DNA of 64,000 nt, taken from contig NZ_JAJEJV010000004.1 of assembly GCF_021390675.1 (NCBI RefSeq), forward strand, positions 1,302,001 through 1,366,000, written 5' to 3'. Below the pieces are notes generated by a model. The model did no database searches and was not told where the DNA came from. It saw nothing but the letters and a program-made list of their open reading frames with translations. Below, one piece after another: positions 32,315-41,851 of the stretch. Both the position numbers and the translations under genes were made by a program. The number at the start of each line of letters is the position of its first letter. Within the stretch, counting starts at the first letter, position 1. Source of the DNA: Dyella sp. 2HG41-7 (lineage in GTDB: Bacteria; Pseudomonadota; Gammaproteobacteria; Xanthomonadales; Rhodanobacteraceae).

Positions 32315-33829
32315 ATGACCCTCATTAAGCAAGACGATCTGATCCAGTCCGTCGCCGACGCGCTCCAGTACATCAGCTACTACCACCCGGTCGACTACAT
32401 CACCAACCTGGCCAAAGCCTACGAGCGTGAGGAGTCGCCTGCCGCGAAGGACGCGATGGCGCAGATCCTGATCAACTCGCGCATGGCCGCGGAAGGGCAT
32501 CGCCCGCTGTGCCAGGACACCGGCATCGTCACCGTGTTCCTCAAGGTGGGCATGAATGTGCGTTGGGACGCCACCATGAGCCTGGAAGACATGGTGAACG
32601 AAGGCGTGCGCCGCGCGTACAACCACCCCGACAACAAATTGCGCGCGAGCGTGCTGGCCGATCCGGCCGGCAAGCGCAGCAATACCAAGGACAACACGCC
32701 CGCGGTGGTCAATGTCTCGATCGTGCCGGGCGACACCGTCGACGTGATCGTGGCGGCGAAGGGCGGCGGCTCGGAGGCCAAGTCCAAGTTCGTGATGCTT
32801 AACCCGTCCGACTCCATCGTCGACTGGGTGCTCAAGACCGTGCCGACCATGGGCGCGGGCTGGTGCCCGCCAGGCATGCTGGGCATCGGCATCGGCGGCA
32901 CGGCCGAGAAGGCGATGCTGCTGGCGAAAGAGGCGTTGATGGAGCCGATCGATATTCAGGATCTGATCGCTCGCGGCCCGACGAATCGCGCTGAAGAACT
33001 GCGCCTGGAGCTCTATGAGAAGGTCAACGCGCTTGGTATCGGCGCGCAGGGCCTGGGCGGTTTGACCACCGTGCTCGATATCAAGGTGAAGGATTACCCC
33101 ACGCACGCCGCGAATCTACCGGTGGCGTTGATTCCCAACTGCGCCGCCACGCGCCACGCACACTTCACTCTCGATGGCACTGGCCCGGTGATGCTCGATC
33201 CGCCGTCGCTGGAAGATTGGCCGAAGCTCACCTACGACTCCTCCAAGGGTCGTCGCGTGAATTTGGATACGGTCACGCGCGAAGAAGTCGCAAGCTGGAA
33301 ACCCGGCGAAGTGCTGCTGCTCAACGGCAAGCTGCTCACCGGTCGCGACGCCGCGCACAAGCGCATGGTCGATATGTTGAACAAGGGCGAAAAGTTGCCC
33401 GTCGATTTCACCGGTCGCTTTATCTATTACGTCGGCCCGGTCGATCCCGTCCGAGACGAAGTGGTCGGCCCTGCTGGACCCACCACCGCCACGCGCATGG
33501 ACAAATTCACGGAACAGGTGCTGGCGCAAACCGGCCTGCTGGGCATGGTCGGCAAGGCCGAGCGTGGCCCGGCCGCGATCGAGGCGATCAAGAAGCATCA
33601 GTCGATCTATTTGATGGCTGTGGGCGGCGCGGCGTACCTCGTGTCCAAAGCCATCAAGGCCAGCCGAGTGGTGGCTTTTGAAGATCTGGGCATGGAAGCG
33701 ATCTACGAATTCGAGGTCAAAGATATGCCCGTGACCGTAGCGGTGGATTCGGCCGGTACGTCGGTGCATAAGACTGGGCCGCGCGAGTGGCAGGCGAAGA
33801 TCGGCAAGATTCCAGTATTGGTGGAATAA
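32315..33829 (+). CDS. fumA: Class I (iron-sulfur) fumarate hydratase
   Basis: A 504-residue cytoplasmic TCA-cycle enzyme that interconverts fumarate and malate. It is the [4Fe-4S] class, unrelated to FumC. The cluster ligands are Cys66 (RPLCQDTG), Cys185 (GAGWCPPGM) and Cys277 (IPNCAATRH). The C-terminal beta domain has the TTATRMDKFTEQVL and VSKAIKASRVVAFEDLGMEA motifs. Length is normal for the family (about 505-550). It is oxygen- and iron-sensitive like its homologues. No clear Shine-Dalgarno sequence precedes the ATG at 32315, but the protein begins as in homologues (MTLIKQDDLIQSVADALQYI). It is transcribed alone, with a hairpin 29 bp after the stop. Confidence 0.95.
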   Translation: MTLIKQDDLIQSVADALQYISYYHPVDYITNLAKAYEREESPAAKDAMAQILINSRMAAEGHRPLCQDTGIVTVFLKVGMNVRWDATMSLEDMVNEGVRRAYNHPDNKLRASVLADPAGKRSNTKDNTPAVVNVSIVPGDTVDVIVAAKGGGSEAKSKFVMLNPSDSIVDWVLKTVPTMGAGWCPPGMLGIGIGGTAEKAMLLAKEALMEPIDIQDLIARGPTNRAEELRLELYEKVNALGIGAQGLGGLTTVLDIKVKDYPTHAANLPVALIPNCAATRHAHFTLDGTGPVMLDPPSLEDWPKLTYDSSKGRRVNLDTVTREEVASWKPGEVLLLNGKLLTGRDAAHKRMVDMLNKGEKLPVDFTGRFIYYVGPVDPVRDEVVGPAGPTTATRMDKFTEQVLAQTGLLGMVGKAERGPAAIEAIKKHQSIYLMAVGGAAYLVSKAIKASRVVAFEDLGMEAIYEFEVKDMPVTVAVDSAGTSVHKTGPREWQAKIGKIPVLVE

Positions 33830-33858
33830 CAGAACCCAGCCAAATGCCTTGAAATACG

Positions 33859-33889
33859 ACGCCCCGGCCAATGCTGGGGCGTTGGTTTC
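33859..33889 (+). terminator. Hairpin terminator after fumA
   Basis: A 10-bp stem with one G-T pair (ACGCCCCGGC / GCTGGGGCGT, loop CAAT) is followed by a short TGGTTTC. The T-tract is weak, so efficiency is uncertain. Confidence 0.6.
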
Positions 33890-34030
33890 AGGCCCTCGGA
33901 TGTTTCTGATTAGGCGCGTACTACCCGCATTTAGCCGTCCAAATCCATATTCCCAATCACCGGTTGCATTCCGGCTGATGCGGCGCAACACTGGCGGGAA
34001 TAACTTTCCCGCAACCCTGACAGAGAAACC

Positions 34031-36643
34031 GTGACCTCGAATGCTTCCGCGCCGCTTTCTGCCGGCGCTCCCTGGATCGTGATGAAGTTTGGCGGCACCA
34101 GTGTCGCCACCTTGCCGCGCTGGCAAAACATCCGCGAACTCGTCGCCACCCGTCGTGCCGAAGGCGCGCGCGTGCTGGTGGTCGTGTCCGCGCTTACCGG
34201 CATCACCGACGCACTCAAACAACTGTGCGCGCAGGAAGACAAAGGCAAACGTATCGAGGCTGCCAAAGCGATCGCGCAACGTCATTACGATTTGCTCGAT
34301 CACATGCAGCTGGCGGTTCCGGGCACCTTGGACGCGCGTTTGCGCGACCTGGCGAAGCTGGCCGAAGAAGGCCCGGTTGTGATGGGCGAGCTTGCATGGT
34401 CGGCATTGGTGCAAGCGCACGGCGAGCTGATGTCCAGCGCGCTCGGCGCCGCGTTCCTTACGCATAGCGGTTTGCCCACGCAATGGGTGGATGCGCGCGA
34501 ATGTTTGGCCGCGATTGCGTTGCCAAATCAGAACGAACGCACCAAATTGCTTTCGGCGATGGTCGAAGCCAAACCCGATCCCGCGTTGAACGCACGCTTG
34601 GCGCAGCTCGGCGAGGTGTTCATTACGCAAGGCTTTATCGCGCGCGAATCGGAAGGCCGCACGGTGTTGCTCGGTCGCGGCGGTTCGGATACGTCGGCGT
34701 CGTATTTCGGCGCGTTGCTCAAAGCGCAGCGCGTGGAAATCTGGACCGACGTCGCCGGCATGTTCACCGCCAATCCGCGCCAAGTGTCGGGTGCGCGCCT
34801 GTTGCAAAAACTCGATTACGAAGAAGCCCAGGAAATCGCCTCGACCGGCGCGAAAGTGCTTCATCCGCGTTGCTTGTCGCCATTGCGCGAACCGCGCGTG
34901 CCGATGTTGATCAAAGACACCAATCGTCCCGAGCTGGAAGGCACGGTGATCGGTCCGGAAGTGCGCGAGCATGCGCCGAGCGTCAAAGCGATCAGCGCGC
35001 GCAAAGGCATCACGCTGATATCGATGGAATCGGTGGGCATGTGGCAGCAGGTCGGTTTTCTTGCCGACGTGTTTGCGCAGTTTAAGCAGCACGGCTTGTC
35101 GGTGGACTTGATCAGTTCGGCCGAAACCAACGTGACCGTGTCGCTCGATCCCACCGAAAATCTGCTCGACTCCGATGCCGTGGCGGCGTTGGCGAGCGAT
35201 CTTGCCAAGGTCTGTCGCGTTAAAGTGATCGCGCCGTGTGCGGCCATTACCATGGTCGGTCGCGGCATGCGTTCGATGCTGCATACGTTGTCCGGCGTGC
35301 TGGCGGAATTTGGTCAATTGCGCGTGCATTTGATTTCGCAGTCGTCGAACAATCTCAACCTCACGTTCGTGGTAGACGAGAGCGTGGTTGACGAACTGAT
35401 ACCGCGCCTGCACGAAATGCTGATTGCTGCCGGTGCCTTGCGTACCGACGACAGTGCGTTGTTCGGTCCGAGTTGGCAGAATCTTTACGGCAGCGGCGAA
35501 ACCGTTGCCGCGAGCGACGCATGGTGGCGCACGGAATCGCGCGGCCGGTTGCTCGCGCTCGGCGCCGAAGCGACGCCGCGCTACGTCTACCACTTGCCGA
35601 CCGTACGCAAGCAGGCGCGCGAATTGAAAACGCTCACCTCGGTGGATCGCCTGCATTACGCGGTGAAAGCCAATACGCATCCGGCGTTGCTTCGCGCGCT
35701 TGCGGAAGAAGGCTACGGCTTCGAATGCGTTTCGCCGGGCGAGCTGAAAGCGGTGATGGCGGTGGTTCCCGAATCGGCGCCGTTATTGTTCACGCCTAAC
35801 TTCGCGCCGCGCGAGGATTACGCCTGGGCGCTCACCACGCGCGCCACCGTGTCGCTGGATTCGCTGTATCCGCTAGAGCATTGGGGCGAGGTATTCCGCG
35901 GTCGCGAGATCGTGCTGCGTATCGATCTTGGTCGCGGATTGGGCCATCACGAAAAAGTGCGCACTGGCGGCAGCGGTAGCAAGTTCGGTTTGCCGGTGGA
36001 TCAAATCGATCAGTTCTTGCGTCTTGCCGACACGCATGGCGTCACTGTGCGCGGTCTGCATGCGCATTTGGGCTCCGGCATTCTGGACGACAAACACTGG
36101 GGCGAGGTTTACAGCCAGCTTGCCAGCCTTGCCGAACGCATCGGCAGCGTCGCGTTCCTCGATATCGGCGGCGGCCTCGGCGTGCCGTCGCATCCGGGCG
36201 AGGCGCGGCTCGACATCTCGGCGCTGGAAGAAGTGCTGCGTAAAGTCAAAGCAGCCTATCCGCATTACAAACTGTGGATGGAGCCGGGCCGCTACCTGGT
36301 GGCCGATGCGGGCGTGCTGCTAACGCGCGTGACGCAGCAGAAGGGCAAGGGTTCGTGGCGTTACTTGGGCGTAGACACCGGTATGAACAGCCTGATTCGC
36401 CCCGCGCTGTATGACGCCTGGCACGAAATCGTGAACCTGACCCGCCTCGACGAGCAGGCCACAGCGCTTTATCAAGTCGTCGGCCCGATCTGCGAAAGCG
36501 GCGACGTGATCGGCTCCGACCGGCGCTTGCCCGAAGCGCGCGAAGGCGACGTGATTTTGATCGCTCAGGCGGGCGCCTACGGAAAAGTGATGTCTTCGCC
36601 TTACAATCTGCGGGATGAGGCGGAAGAGATCGTCATTGAGTGA
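34031..36643 (+). CDS. Bifunctional aspartate kinase / diaminopimelate decarboxylase
   Basis: An 870-residue fusion of the first and last enzymes of lysine synthesis. Residues ~15-460 are aspartate kinase (KFGGTSVA near the start, GRGGSDTSA at the active site, then two ACT-type regulatory domains with SVGMWQQVGFLADVF). Residues ~490-870 are PLP-dependent diaminopimelate decarboxylase: Lys546 in HYAVKANTHP binds PLP, with GSKFGLP, HLGSGI and CESGDVIG (catalytic Cys) further on. This fusion is characteristic of Xanthomonadaceae and relatives. The start is a GTG at 34031 with a weak ribosome binding site; the kinase core begins at the in-frame ATG at 34082, so the GTG is preferred on length. A palindromic repeat follows 17 bp after the stop. 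Confidence 0.94.
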   Translation: MTSNASAPLSAGAPWIVMKFGGTSVATLPRWQNIRELVATRRAEGARVLVVVSALTGITDALKQLCAQEDKGKRIEAAKAIAQRHYDLLDHMQLAVPGTLDARLRDLAKLAEEGPVVMGELAWSALVQAHGELMSSALGAAFLTHSGLPTQWVDARECLAAIALPNQNERTKLLSAMVEAKPDPALNARLAQLGEVFITQGFIARESEGRTVLLGRGGSDTSASYFGALLKAQRVEIWTDVAGMFTANPRQVSGARLLQKLDYEEAQEIASTGAKVLHPRCLSPLREPRVPMLIKDTNRPELEGTVIGPEVREHAPSVKAISARKGITLISMESVGMWQQVGFLADVFAQFKQHGLSVDLISSAETNVTVSLDPTENLLDSDAVAALASDLAKVCRVKVIAPCAAITMVGRGMRSMLHTLSGVLAEFGQLRVHLISQSSNNLNLTFVVDESVVDELIPRLHEMLIAAGALRTDDSALFGPSWQNLYGSGETVAASDAWWRTESRGRLLALGAEATPRYVYHLPTVRKQARELKTLTSVDRLHYAVKANTHPALLRALAEEGYGFECVSPGELKAVMAVVPESAPLLFTPNFAPREDYAWALTTRATVSLDSLYPLEHWGEVFRGREIVLRIDLGRGLGHHEKVRTGGSGSKFGLPVDQIDQFLRLADTHGVTVRGLHAHLGSGILDDKHWGEVYSQLASLAERIGSVAFLDIGGGLGVPSHPGEARLDISALEEVLRKVKAAYPHYKLWMEPGRYLVADAGVLLTRVTQQKGKGSWRYLGVDTGMNSLIRPALYDAWHEIVNLTRLDEQATALYQVVGPICESGDVIGSDRRLPEAREGDVILIAQAGAYGKVMSSPYNLRDEAEEIVIE

Positions 36644-36660
36644 TCTCGCCGCCTTCTACT

Positions 36661-36684
36661 CCCTCTCCCCTTAGGGGAGGGGGA
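36661..36684. repeat. Palindromic repeat after the kinase/decarboxylase gene
   Basis: CCCTCTCCCCTTAGGGGAGG with flanking complementary bases. It lies 17 bp after the preceding stop and 29 bp before the MurL GTG start, so it sits inside the presumed transcript. Confidence 0.7.
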
Positions 36685-36712
36685 GTAGAGCACCGCATAC
36701 CGGAGTGTTTGA

Positions 36713-38062
36713 GTGACCCAACCGATCCAACCTCGCCTGACCCAGGTCTTCCGCTTCGTACGCCGCAGTTACGCCAACGGCGTGGCGGAGCTGGTGTATG
36801 CCTTCGACCAGGGCGAAGAGTTGATCGAGCGCGTGCGTTTTCCTGCCGCGCCGGACGTGACGCCTGCACACAAACAAGCATTTGACGCCGCGCTCGCGCT
36901 GCTGCATTACATCGCGGGCGTCAGTTATTACAAAGCAGGCGTTCCACCGAAGATCGAGGTGACCGACGGTCCGCTCGACGACGCCACGGCAGACCTGCTC
37001 GATGCGTTGTATCTGCATGGCTTGGCGGAATTCGCCTATCGCAACGGCTTGGATTTGCGCGGGCGCATTGCGTTCCCGCGATCCGGCGAACCGTCCGGCA
37101 AAATCGAAGCGCCGACATTGCATCTTCCGCAACGCACGTTGGTGCCGATCGGCGGCGGCAAAGATTCTCTCGTCGCCGTGGAAGCTATCAAGCAGATCGG
37201 TGGCGAAGCGACGGCAGTGTGGGTCGGCAACTCGCCGCTTATCGCAGCGTGTGCGGAGCGCACCGGACTGCCCACGCTGAATATTCAACGCGAACTCGCG
37301 CCTGGCTTGTTCGAATTGAATCGACTCGGCGCTTGGAATGGCCATATTCCCGTCACGGCGGTGAATTCGGCGATTCTGGCTGTCGCGGCCGTTCTTTATG
37401 GCTACGACAGCATTGCGTTCGCAAACGAACGCTCCGCGTCGGCTGCAACGCTGGAATACGAAGGGCAACAGGTCAATCATCAGTGGAGCAAGGGCTACGC
37501 GTTCGAACGCCTGCTCAACGATTGGCTGCATACGCACGTCGCGGCGGACCTCGATTATTTTTCGCTGCTGCGTCCGTATTCCGAATTGGCGATCACGCGC
37601 GCGTTCTCGAAACTCACGCCGTATTTTGACGTGTTCTCCAGCTGCAACCGCAACTTCAAAATTCTGGGGCCGAAGCCGGCTGATCGTTGGTGCGGTCAGT
37701 GCCCGAAGTGTCACTTTGTGTTTCTCGCGTTGGCTCCGTTTCTACCGAAGCCTCGTCTGCTCGCTATCTTCGGTCGCAATTTGCTGGATGACGAATCGCA
37801 AGCGGCCGGTTTCGACGCATTGCTCGAATATCGCGATCACAAACCATTCGAATGCGTGGGCGAGGGCGCCGAAGCGCGCGCGGCGATGTATGTGCTGAGC
37901 CAACGGCCGGAGTGGCAGGAAGACGCGCTGGTGGCGCGCTTCCGCAGTGAAATTCTGCCGCAGCTCGATGTTGCCGAATTGGCGCTGGAGCCTTGGCTGC
38001 AACCTGCCGGCGAACATCGCGTGCCGACGCGCTTGCAAGCCGCACTGGCGGCGATCGGCTGA
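36713..38062 (+). CDS. murL: UDP-MurNAc-L-Ala-L-Glu epimerase (MurL)
   Basis: A 449-residue protein matching MurL of Xanthomonas, which converts the terminal L-Glu of UDP-MurNAc-L-Ala-L-Glu to D-Glu in an ATP-dependent way and so gives the normal peptidoglycan precursor without glutamate racemase. LVPIGGGKDSLVAVEAIKQI is an ATP-binding PP-loop-type motif. WCGQCPKCHFVF near residue 325 may bind metal. It acts in the cytoplasm together with MurD2, encoded next with a 1-base gap. The GTG at 36713 has CGGAG 8 bases upstream. The identification is by family recognition and by the partner gene; both agree. Confidence 0.9.
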   Translation: MTQPIQPRLTQVFRFVRRSYANGVAELVYAFDQGEELIERVRFPAAPDVTPAHKQAFDAALALLHYIAGVSYYKAGVPPKIEVTDGPLDDATADLLDALYLHGLAEFAYRNGLDLRGRIAFPRSGEPSGKIEAPTLHLPQRTLVPIGGGKDSLVAVEAIKQIGGEATAVWVGNSPLIAACAERTGLPTLNIQRELAPGLFELNRLGAWNGHIPVTAVNSAILAVAAVLYGYDSIAFANERSASAATLEYEGQQVNHQWSKGYAFERLLNDWLHTHVAADLDYFSLLRPYSELAITRAFSKLTPYFDVFSSCNRNFKILGPKPADRWCGQCPKCHFVFLALAPFLPKPRLLAIFGRNLLDDESQAAGFDALLEYRDHKPFECVGEGAEARAAMYVLSQRPEWQEDALVARFRSEILPQLDVAELALEPWLQPAGEHRVPTRLQAALAAIG

Positions 38063-38063
38063 T

Positions 38064-39422
38064 ATGCGCATTGCCGAGCTTGCCGGAAAGCGCATCGCCA
38101 TTTGGGGTTTCGGTCGCGAGGGGCGCGCCGCGATTCGCGCATTGCGCCAACGTCTTCCCGATGCTTCGCTGGCGTTGTATTGCAGTGAAGCGGAAGGCGC
38201 CGACGCGCGAGCGTTCGATACTGCACTGCGCGTCTACACGAACGACCCTGATGCGGTGGCGCTAAGCGCCTACGATGTGGTGGTGAAATCGCCGGGCATT
38301 TCAGCCTACAAGCCGGCGATTCTCACGGCGCAAGCACAAGGCACGCGCTTTACGTCCGGAACCGCGCTGTGGTTTGCGGAAAATCCGCAAGCGCGGGTGA
38401 TTGCTGTCACTGGCACGAAGGGCAAAAGCACAACGACGGCATTGATCGCGCATTTGGCGCGCGCGCTGGGTGTTCGCACCGCGCTGGCTGGCAATATCGG
38501 CATGCCCTTGTTGGAGCTGCTCGATCAACAAGCCGATGTGTGGGCCATCGAACTATCCAGTTTCCAGACCGGCGAAGCCGGTGCGTTGGAATTGGGTGTC
38601 GTCACCAGCTTGTACGAAGAACATCTCGATTGGCATGGTTCGCGCGAACGCTACGTCGCCGACAAGCTTAAATTGGCCGATGCCGCGCGGCAGTTGTTGG
38701 TTAATGCCGAACAAGCGCCGTTGCTGGAGAAGACGGTGGCGCATCCGAATCGCAAGCTGTTCGGTAACGCCGAAGGATGGCATGTCGCCGAAGGATTTAT
38801 TCGGCGTGGCGACGCATCGGTGATCGCGCTGGAGCAACTTTCCGTTCCAGGTCTGCATAACGCACTGAACGCCTGCGCAGCCTTCGCGGCATTGGAAATT
38901 ACGGGTTTCGACGCGGTTGCTGCAGCACCCGCGCTTTCCAATTTCCAGGCGTTGCCGCATCGCTTGCAACCCTTGGGCGAGCGCGATGGGTTGGTGTGGA
39001 TCAACGATTCGATCAGCACAACGCCGCTTGCAACCCTCGCCGCACTCGACAGCCTGCACGGTCGCGAAGTGACAGTGATCGTCGGCGGGCATGATCGCGG
39101 CCTGGATTGGTCTCCGTTCGTGCAAGCCGTTGCAACGCGCTCAGCGCTACGTATCGTGACGCAAGGCGCGAACGGTCCTCGCATTGCTGCGGCGCTGCGC
39201 TCCGCCAAATCGGAAATACCCCTGGGCGATGTCGACAAACTAGGTGACGCCGTCGAGATGGCGCAAGTCATCACGCCTGCGGGAGGCGTTGTGCTGCTTT
39301 CGCCCGGTGCGCCAAGCTTCGATCAATTCCACGATTACGTCGACCGTGGCAAGCGTTTTGCCGAACTTGCCGGCTTTGATGGACATGCGATGGCGGGCAT
39401 CGGTGGACTCGGCGTCGACTGA
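38064..39422 (+). CDS. murD2: UDP-N-acetylmuramoyl-L-alanine--L-glutamate ligase (MurD2)
   Basis: A 452-residue Mur ligase. It has an N-terminal Rossmann-like domain (KRIAIWGFGREGRAAIRAL), the ATP-binding P-loop GTKGKSTT (central domain), ELSSFQTG and the C-terminal ligase domain (WINDSISTTPLATLAALDSL). In Xanthomonas, MurD2 adds L-Glu, not D-Glu, to UDP-MurNAc-L-Ala, and MurL then epimerises it. The start at 38064 lies one base after the MurL stop; the frame is open further upstream inside murL, but that part is a shadow. Pairing with MurL is what separates it from ordinary MurD. A strong terminator follows at 39467. Confidence 0.9.
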   Translation: MRIAELAGKRIAIWGFGREGRAAIRALRQRLPDASLALYCSEAEGADARAFDTALRVYTNDPDAVALSAYDVVVKSPGISAYKPAILTAQAQGTRFTSGTALWFAENPQARVIAVTGTKGKSTTTALIAHLARALGVRTALAGNIGMPLLELLDQQADVWAIELSSFQTGEAGALELGVVTSLYEEHLDWHGSRERYVADKLKLADAARQLLVNAEQAPLLEKTVAHPNRKLFGNAEGWHVAEGFIRRGDASVIALEQLSVPGLHNALNACAAFAALEITGFDAVAAAPALSNFQALPHRLQPLGERDGLVWINDSISTTPLATLAALDSLHGREVTVIVGGHDRGLDWSPFVQAVATRSALRIVTQGANGPRIAAALRSAKSEIPLGDVDKLGDAVEMAQVITPAGGVVLLSPGAPSFDQFHDYVDRGKRFAELAGFDGHAMAGIGGLGVD

Positions 39423-39466
39423 GTCGTTCTGGACCGCGTCGCTTAGCGGCGCGTTGCAACGCAAAT

Positions 39467-39500
39467 AAAAAGCCTCACCTGTAATGATGAGGCTTTTTTT
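39467..39500. terminator. Bidirectional terminator between murD2 and the M13 peptidase gene
   Basis: AAAAGCCTCA (39467-39476) pairs with TGAGGCTTTT (39488-39497) around an 11-base loop, with more T's after it and A's before it. It serves both convergent genes. Confidence 0.88.
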
Positions 39501-39516
39501 ACGAGGCAGAAAGCGA

Positions 39517-41592
39517 TTACCAGATCTTCACGCGCTGATCCGGACTCAAGTACAGCTTTTCGCCCTGCTTCACATCAAACGCGTCATACCAACCGTCGAT
39601 ATTGCGCACGGTCTGCGCGCGGAATTCCGCCGGAGCATGCACATCGGTCGCGAGGCGCTGGCGTTGCGCGGCGTCGCGAATCTTGGAGCGCCAGGCTTGA
39701 CCGAAGGCAAGGAAGAAGCGCTGATCGCCGGTCAATCCGTCGATCACGGGCGCAGGCTTGCCGCCCAGCGATTTGTGATACGCGGCGTAGGCGGCGGTGA
39801 GGCCGGAAACGTCGGCGATGTTTTCACCCAGCGTCTGCTGGCCGTTGACGTGCAGACCCGGCAGTGCTTCGTATTGATCGTATTGCTTCACCAGCTTCTG
39901 CGTAGCTTCTTCGAAGTGCGCGGCGTCCGCCGGCGTCCACCAGTTTTCCATCTTGCCCTGCGCGTCGAAATCGGCGCCGGTGTTGTCGAAGCTGTGGCTG
40001 ATTTCGTGGCCGATCACTGCGCCGATAGCGCCGTAATTGGCAGCGGCGTCGGCCTTCGGATCGAAGAACGGCGGTTGCAGAATCGCGGCGGGGAAGTTGA
40101 GCGCATTCTGCAGCGGCAGATTCACGGCGTTGACCGTCTGCGGCGTCATCCACCATTCGGCGCGATCGACGGGCTGACTGAGTTTAGCGAGCTGATGGTG
40201 ATATTCCAGTTCATCGGCGCGCTTATGGTTGCCGATGGGATCGGTCGCGCTGATATCCAGCTTGCTGTAATCGCGCCAGCTATCTGCGTAACCCACGCCA
40301 ACGCGCAAGGTGGCGATCTTTTCTTTCGCTTTGGCGCGCGTCGCAGGCGTCATCCACGCCAGCGTGTCGAGGCGCTCGTCGAACGCAGCGACGATGTTCT
40401 TCACCATGTCTTCCGCTTTGGCCTTCGCCGATGCGGGGAAGTAGTGCTTCACATAAAGTTGGCCGACGGCATCGCCCAGATCGGTGTTAGTGGCGCTGAC
40501 GCCGCGCTTCCAGCGATCTTGTTGCTTGGGCGTGCCTTGCAGCGTGGTGCCGTAGAAATCGAAGTGCAGATCGGCGTAGGCCTTGGGCAACAGCGGCGCT
40601 GCATCGTCCAGCGCGTGATAGCGCAGCAGCTGCTTCCAGGTTTCAAGCGGTTCGCTGCCAACCAGTGCGGCAATACCGGTGGTGGCGGAAGGCTGCCATA
40701 CGTCGATTTGTTTCTGACCATCCAGGCCGGCGGCTTTGAAGTAGGCGTCCCAGTTCAGGCCCGGCGCCTTCTTCGAAAAATCGTTCATCGACCAGACGTT
40801 GTTGGCTTTGTGCACGTCCTGGCTATCCACCAGCGTTTCTTGTGCCTGTGCGATTTTAGTTTCCAACGCAATCACGGCTTTCGCTTGCGCGTCGGCATCG
40901 GCGGCGCCCGAGAGCTTCAGCAGCGACGTCACGTACGTCTGATATTTGGCGCGCGTGGCGACCATGTCCTTGTCTTGCGACAAGTAGTAGTCGCGGCTCG
41001 GCATCGCGATACCGCCCTGCAACAGGTACGCCATATTGTGCGAGGGATCTTCCAAACCTTGCGTTACGAACAGACCAAATAGATTTTCGGTGTGGAAGTT
41101 CGTCGCATTCACCGGATCGACATCGGCGCGCAATTCGCTGCCGAGTACGCCGGCAAGATCGTCGCGCGTCTTGATCGCGTCGATATGATCGAACGCGGAT
41201 TTCAGCGGCGTAACGCCGAGCTTTTCGATGTTCGCCTCGTTCATGTAGGCCGCGTAGTAGTCGGCGATCTTGCGGTCGTTAGTGCCGGCCGCGGGATGGC
41301 TTTGCGCGACGTTGCGGATCAGTTGCGAGGTTTGCTTTTCCGCCAGCTGATATACCTGCAAGAAGGTGCCGGTGCTGGAGCGATCCGCCGGAATCTGTGT
41401 GTTCTTCACCCACGTGCCGTTGGCGTATCCGAAGAAATCGTCGCCGGGCTTAATGGCGTGATCCACGCCTTTCAGATCGATGCCGATATCCGCATGGCCG
41501 GTTTTAGCGGGCGCCGCGTTTTCCGGCGATGCCGCCATGGCCGCGGCGCTGCTGAGCATCGCGGCGGTAAGAATCCACTTCAATCGCTGCAT
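39517..41592 (-). CDS. M13 family zinc metallopeptidase (PepO/neprilysin-like), secreted
   Basis: A 691-residue protein with a signal peptide (MQRLKWILTAAMLSSAAAMA). The zinc site is HEISH (His529, Glu530, His533), with the third ligand Glu in ENIADVSGL about 60 residues on. NALNFPAAILQPPFFD and the C-terminal RVKIW are family hallmarks. These enzymes cleave short peptides in the periplasm or outside the cell. I start at 41592 (AAGGTGA upstream); two further upstream codons are in frame. It is transcribed alone and shares the terminator at 39467. Upstream (41611-41851) lies a pair of palindromic repeats. Confidence 0.93.
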   Translation of the reverse strand: MQRLKWILTAAMLSSAAAMAASPENAAPAKTGHADIGIDLKGVDHAIKPGDDFFGYANGTWVKNTQIPADRSSTGTFLQVYQLAEKQTSQLIRNVAQSHPAAGTNDRKIADYYAAYMNEANIEKLGVTPLKSAFDHIDAIKTRDDLAGVLGSELRADVDPVNATNFHTENLFGLFVTQGLEDPSHNMAYLLQGGIAMPSRDYYLSQDKDMVATRAKYQTYVTSLLKLSGAADADAQAKAVIALETKIAQAQETLVDSQDVHKANNVWSMNDFSKKAPGLNWDAYFKAAGLDGQKQIDVWQPSATTGIAALVGSEPLETWKQLLRYHALDDAAPLLPKAYADLHFDFYGTTLQGTPKQQDRWKRGVSATNTDLGDAVGQLYVKHYFPASAKAKAEDMVKNIVAAFDERLDTLAWMTPATRAKAKEKIATLRVGVGYADSWRDYSKLDISATDPIGNHKRADELEYHHQLAKLSQPVDRAEWWMTPQTVNAVNLPLQNALNFPAAILQPPFFDPKADAAANYGAIGAVIGHEISHSFDNTGADFDAQGKMENWWTPADAAHFEEATQKLVKQYDQYEALPGLHVNGQQTLGENIADVSGLTAAYAAYHKSLGGKPAPVIDGLTGDQRFFLAFGQAWRSKIRDAAQRQRLATDVHAPAEFRAQTVRNIDGWYDAFDVKQGEKLYLSPDQRVKIW

Positions 41593-41684
41593 GGCGATCA
41601 CCTTGGGTGAGGAACGAGTTCCTCACCTTAGCCCGCTGGGTCGGGCTTTGTGAGTATGACTTTTGGGCTAGGCGTCGGCTTTTT

Positions 41685-41841
41685 CCCTCTCCCCTCTGGG
41701 GAGAGGGTCGGGTGAGGGGACAAGGCTTGCGGGGACGTGTAGAGGTACATTCAAGCTGCTTATTTGGTGCTTTACACACCAATAAGGAGTAAGGCGAGGC
41801 TGACCCCTCACCCCAACCCTCTCCCCGGAGGGGAGAGGGAG
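41685..41841. repeat. Inverted pair of palindromic repeats
   Basis: The left unit (41685-41725) is a CCCTCTCCCC/GGGGAGAGGG hairpin followed by TCGGGTGAGGGGACAAGG. The right unit (41801-41841) is the same in reverse (TGACCCCTCACCCCAACCC, then the hairpin). The right unit ends 10 bp before the stop of the GH92 gene. The ~75-bp spacer contains nothing I recognise. Confidence 0.8.
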
Positions 41842-41851
41842 CAACGTCGCG

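Noticed and set aside
32089-32328. 79-codon frame upstream of fumA
   Set aside because: No Shine-Dalgarno sequence, no recognisable motif, and it overlaps the fumA start.
33830-34030. Lysine riboswitch before the kinase/decarboxylase gene
   Set aside because: No conserved riboswitch core was recognisable; only a terminator-like hairpin for fumA was seen.
33116-35680. 854-codon open frame antisense to fumA and the kinase/decarboxylase gene
   Set aside because: It crosses two well-supported genes on the other strand and its His/Arg/Gln-rich product is typical of shadow frames in GC-rich DNA.
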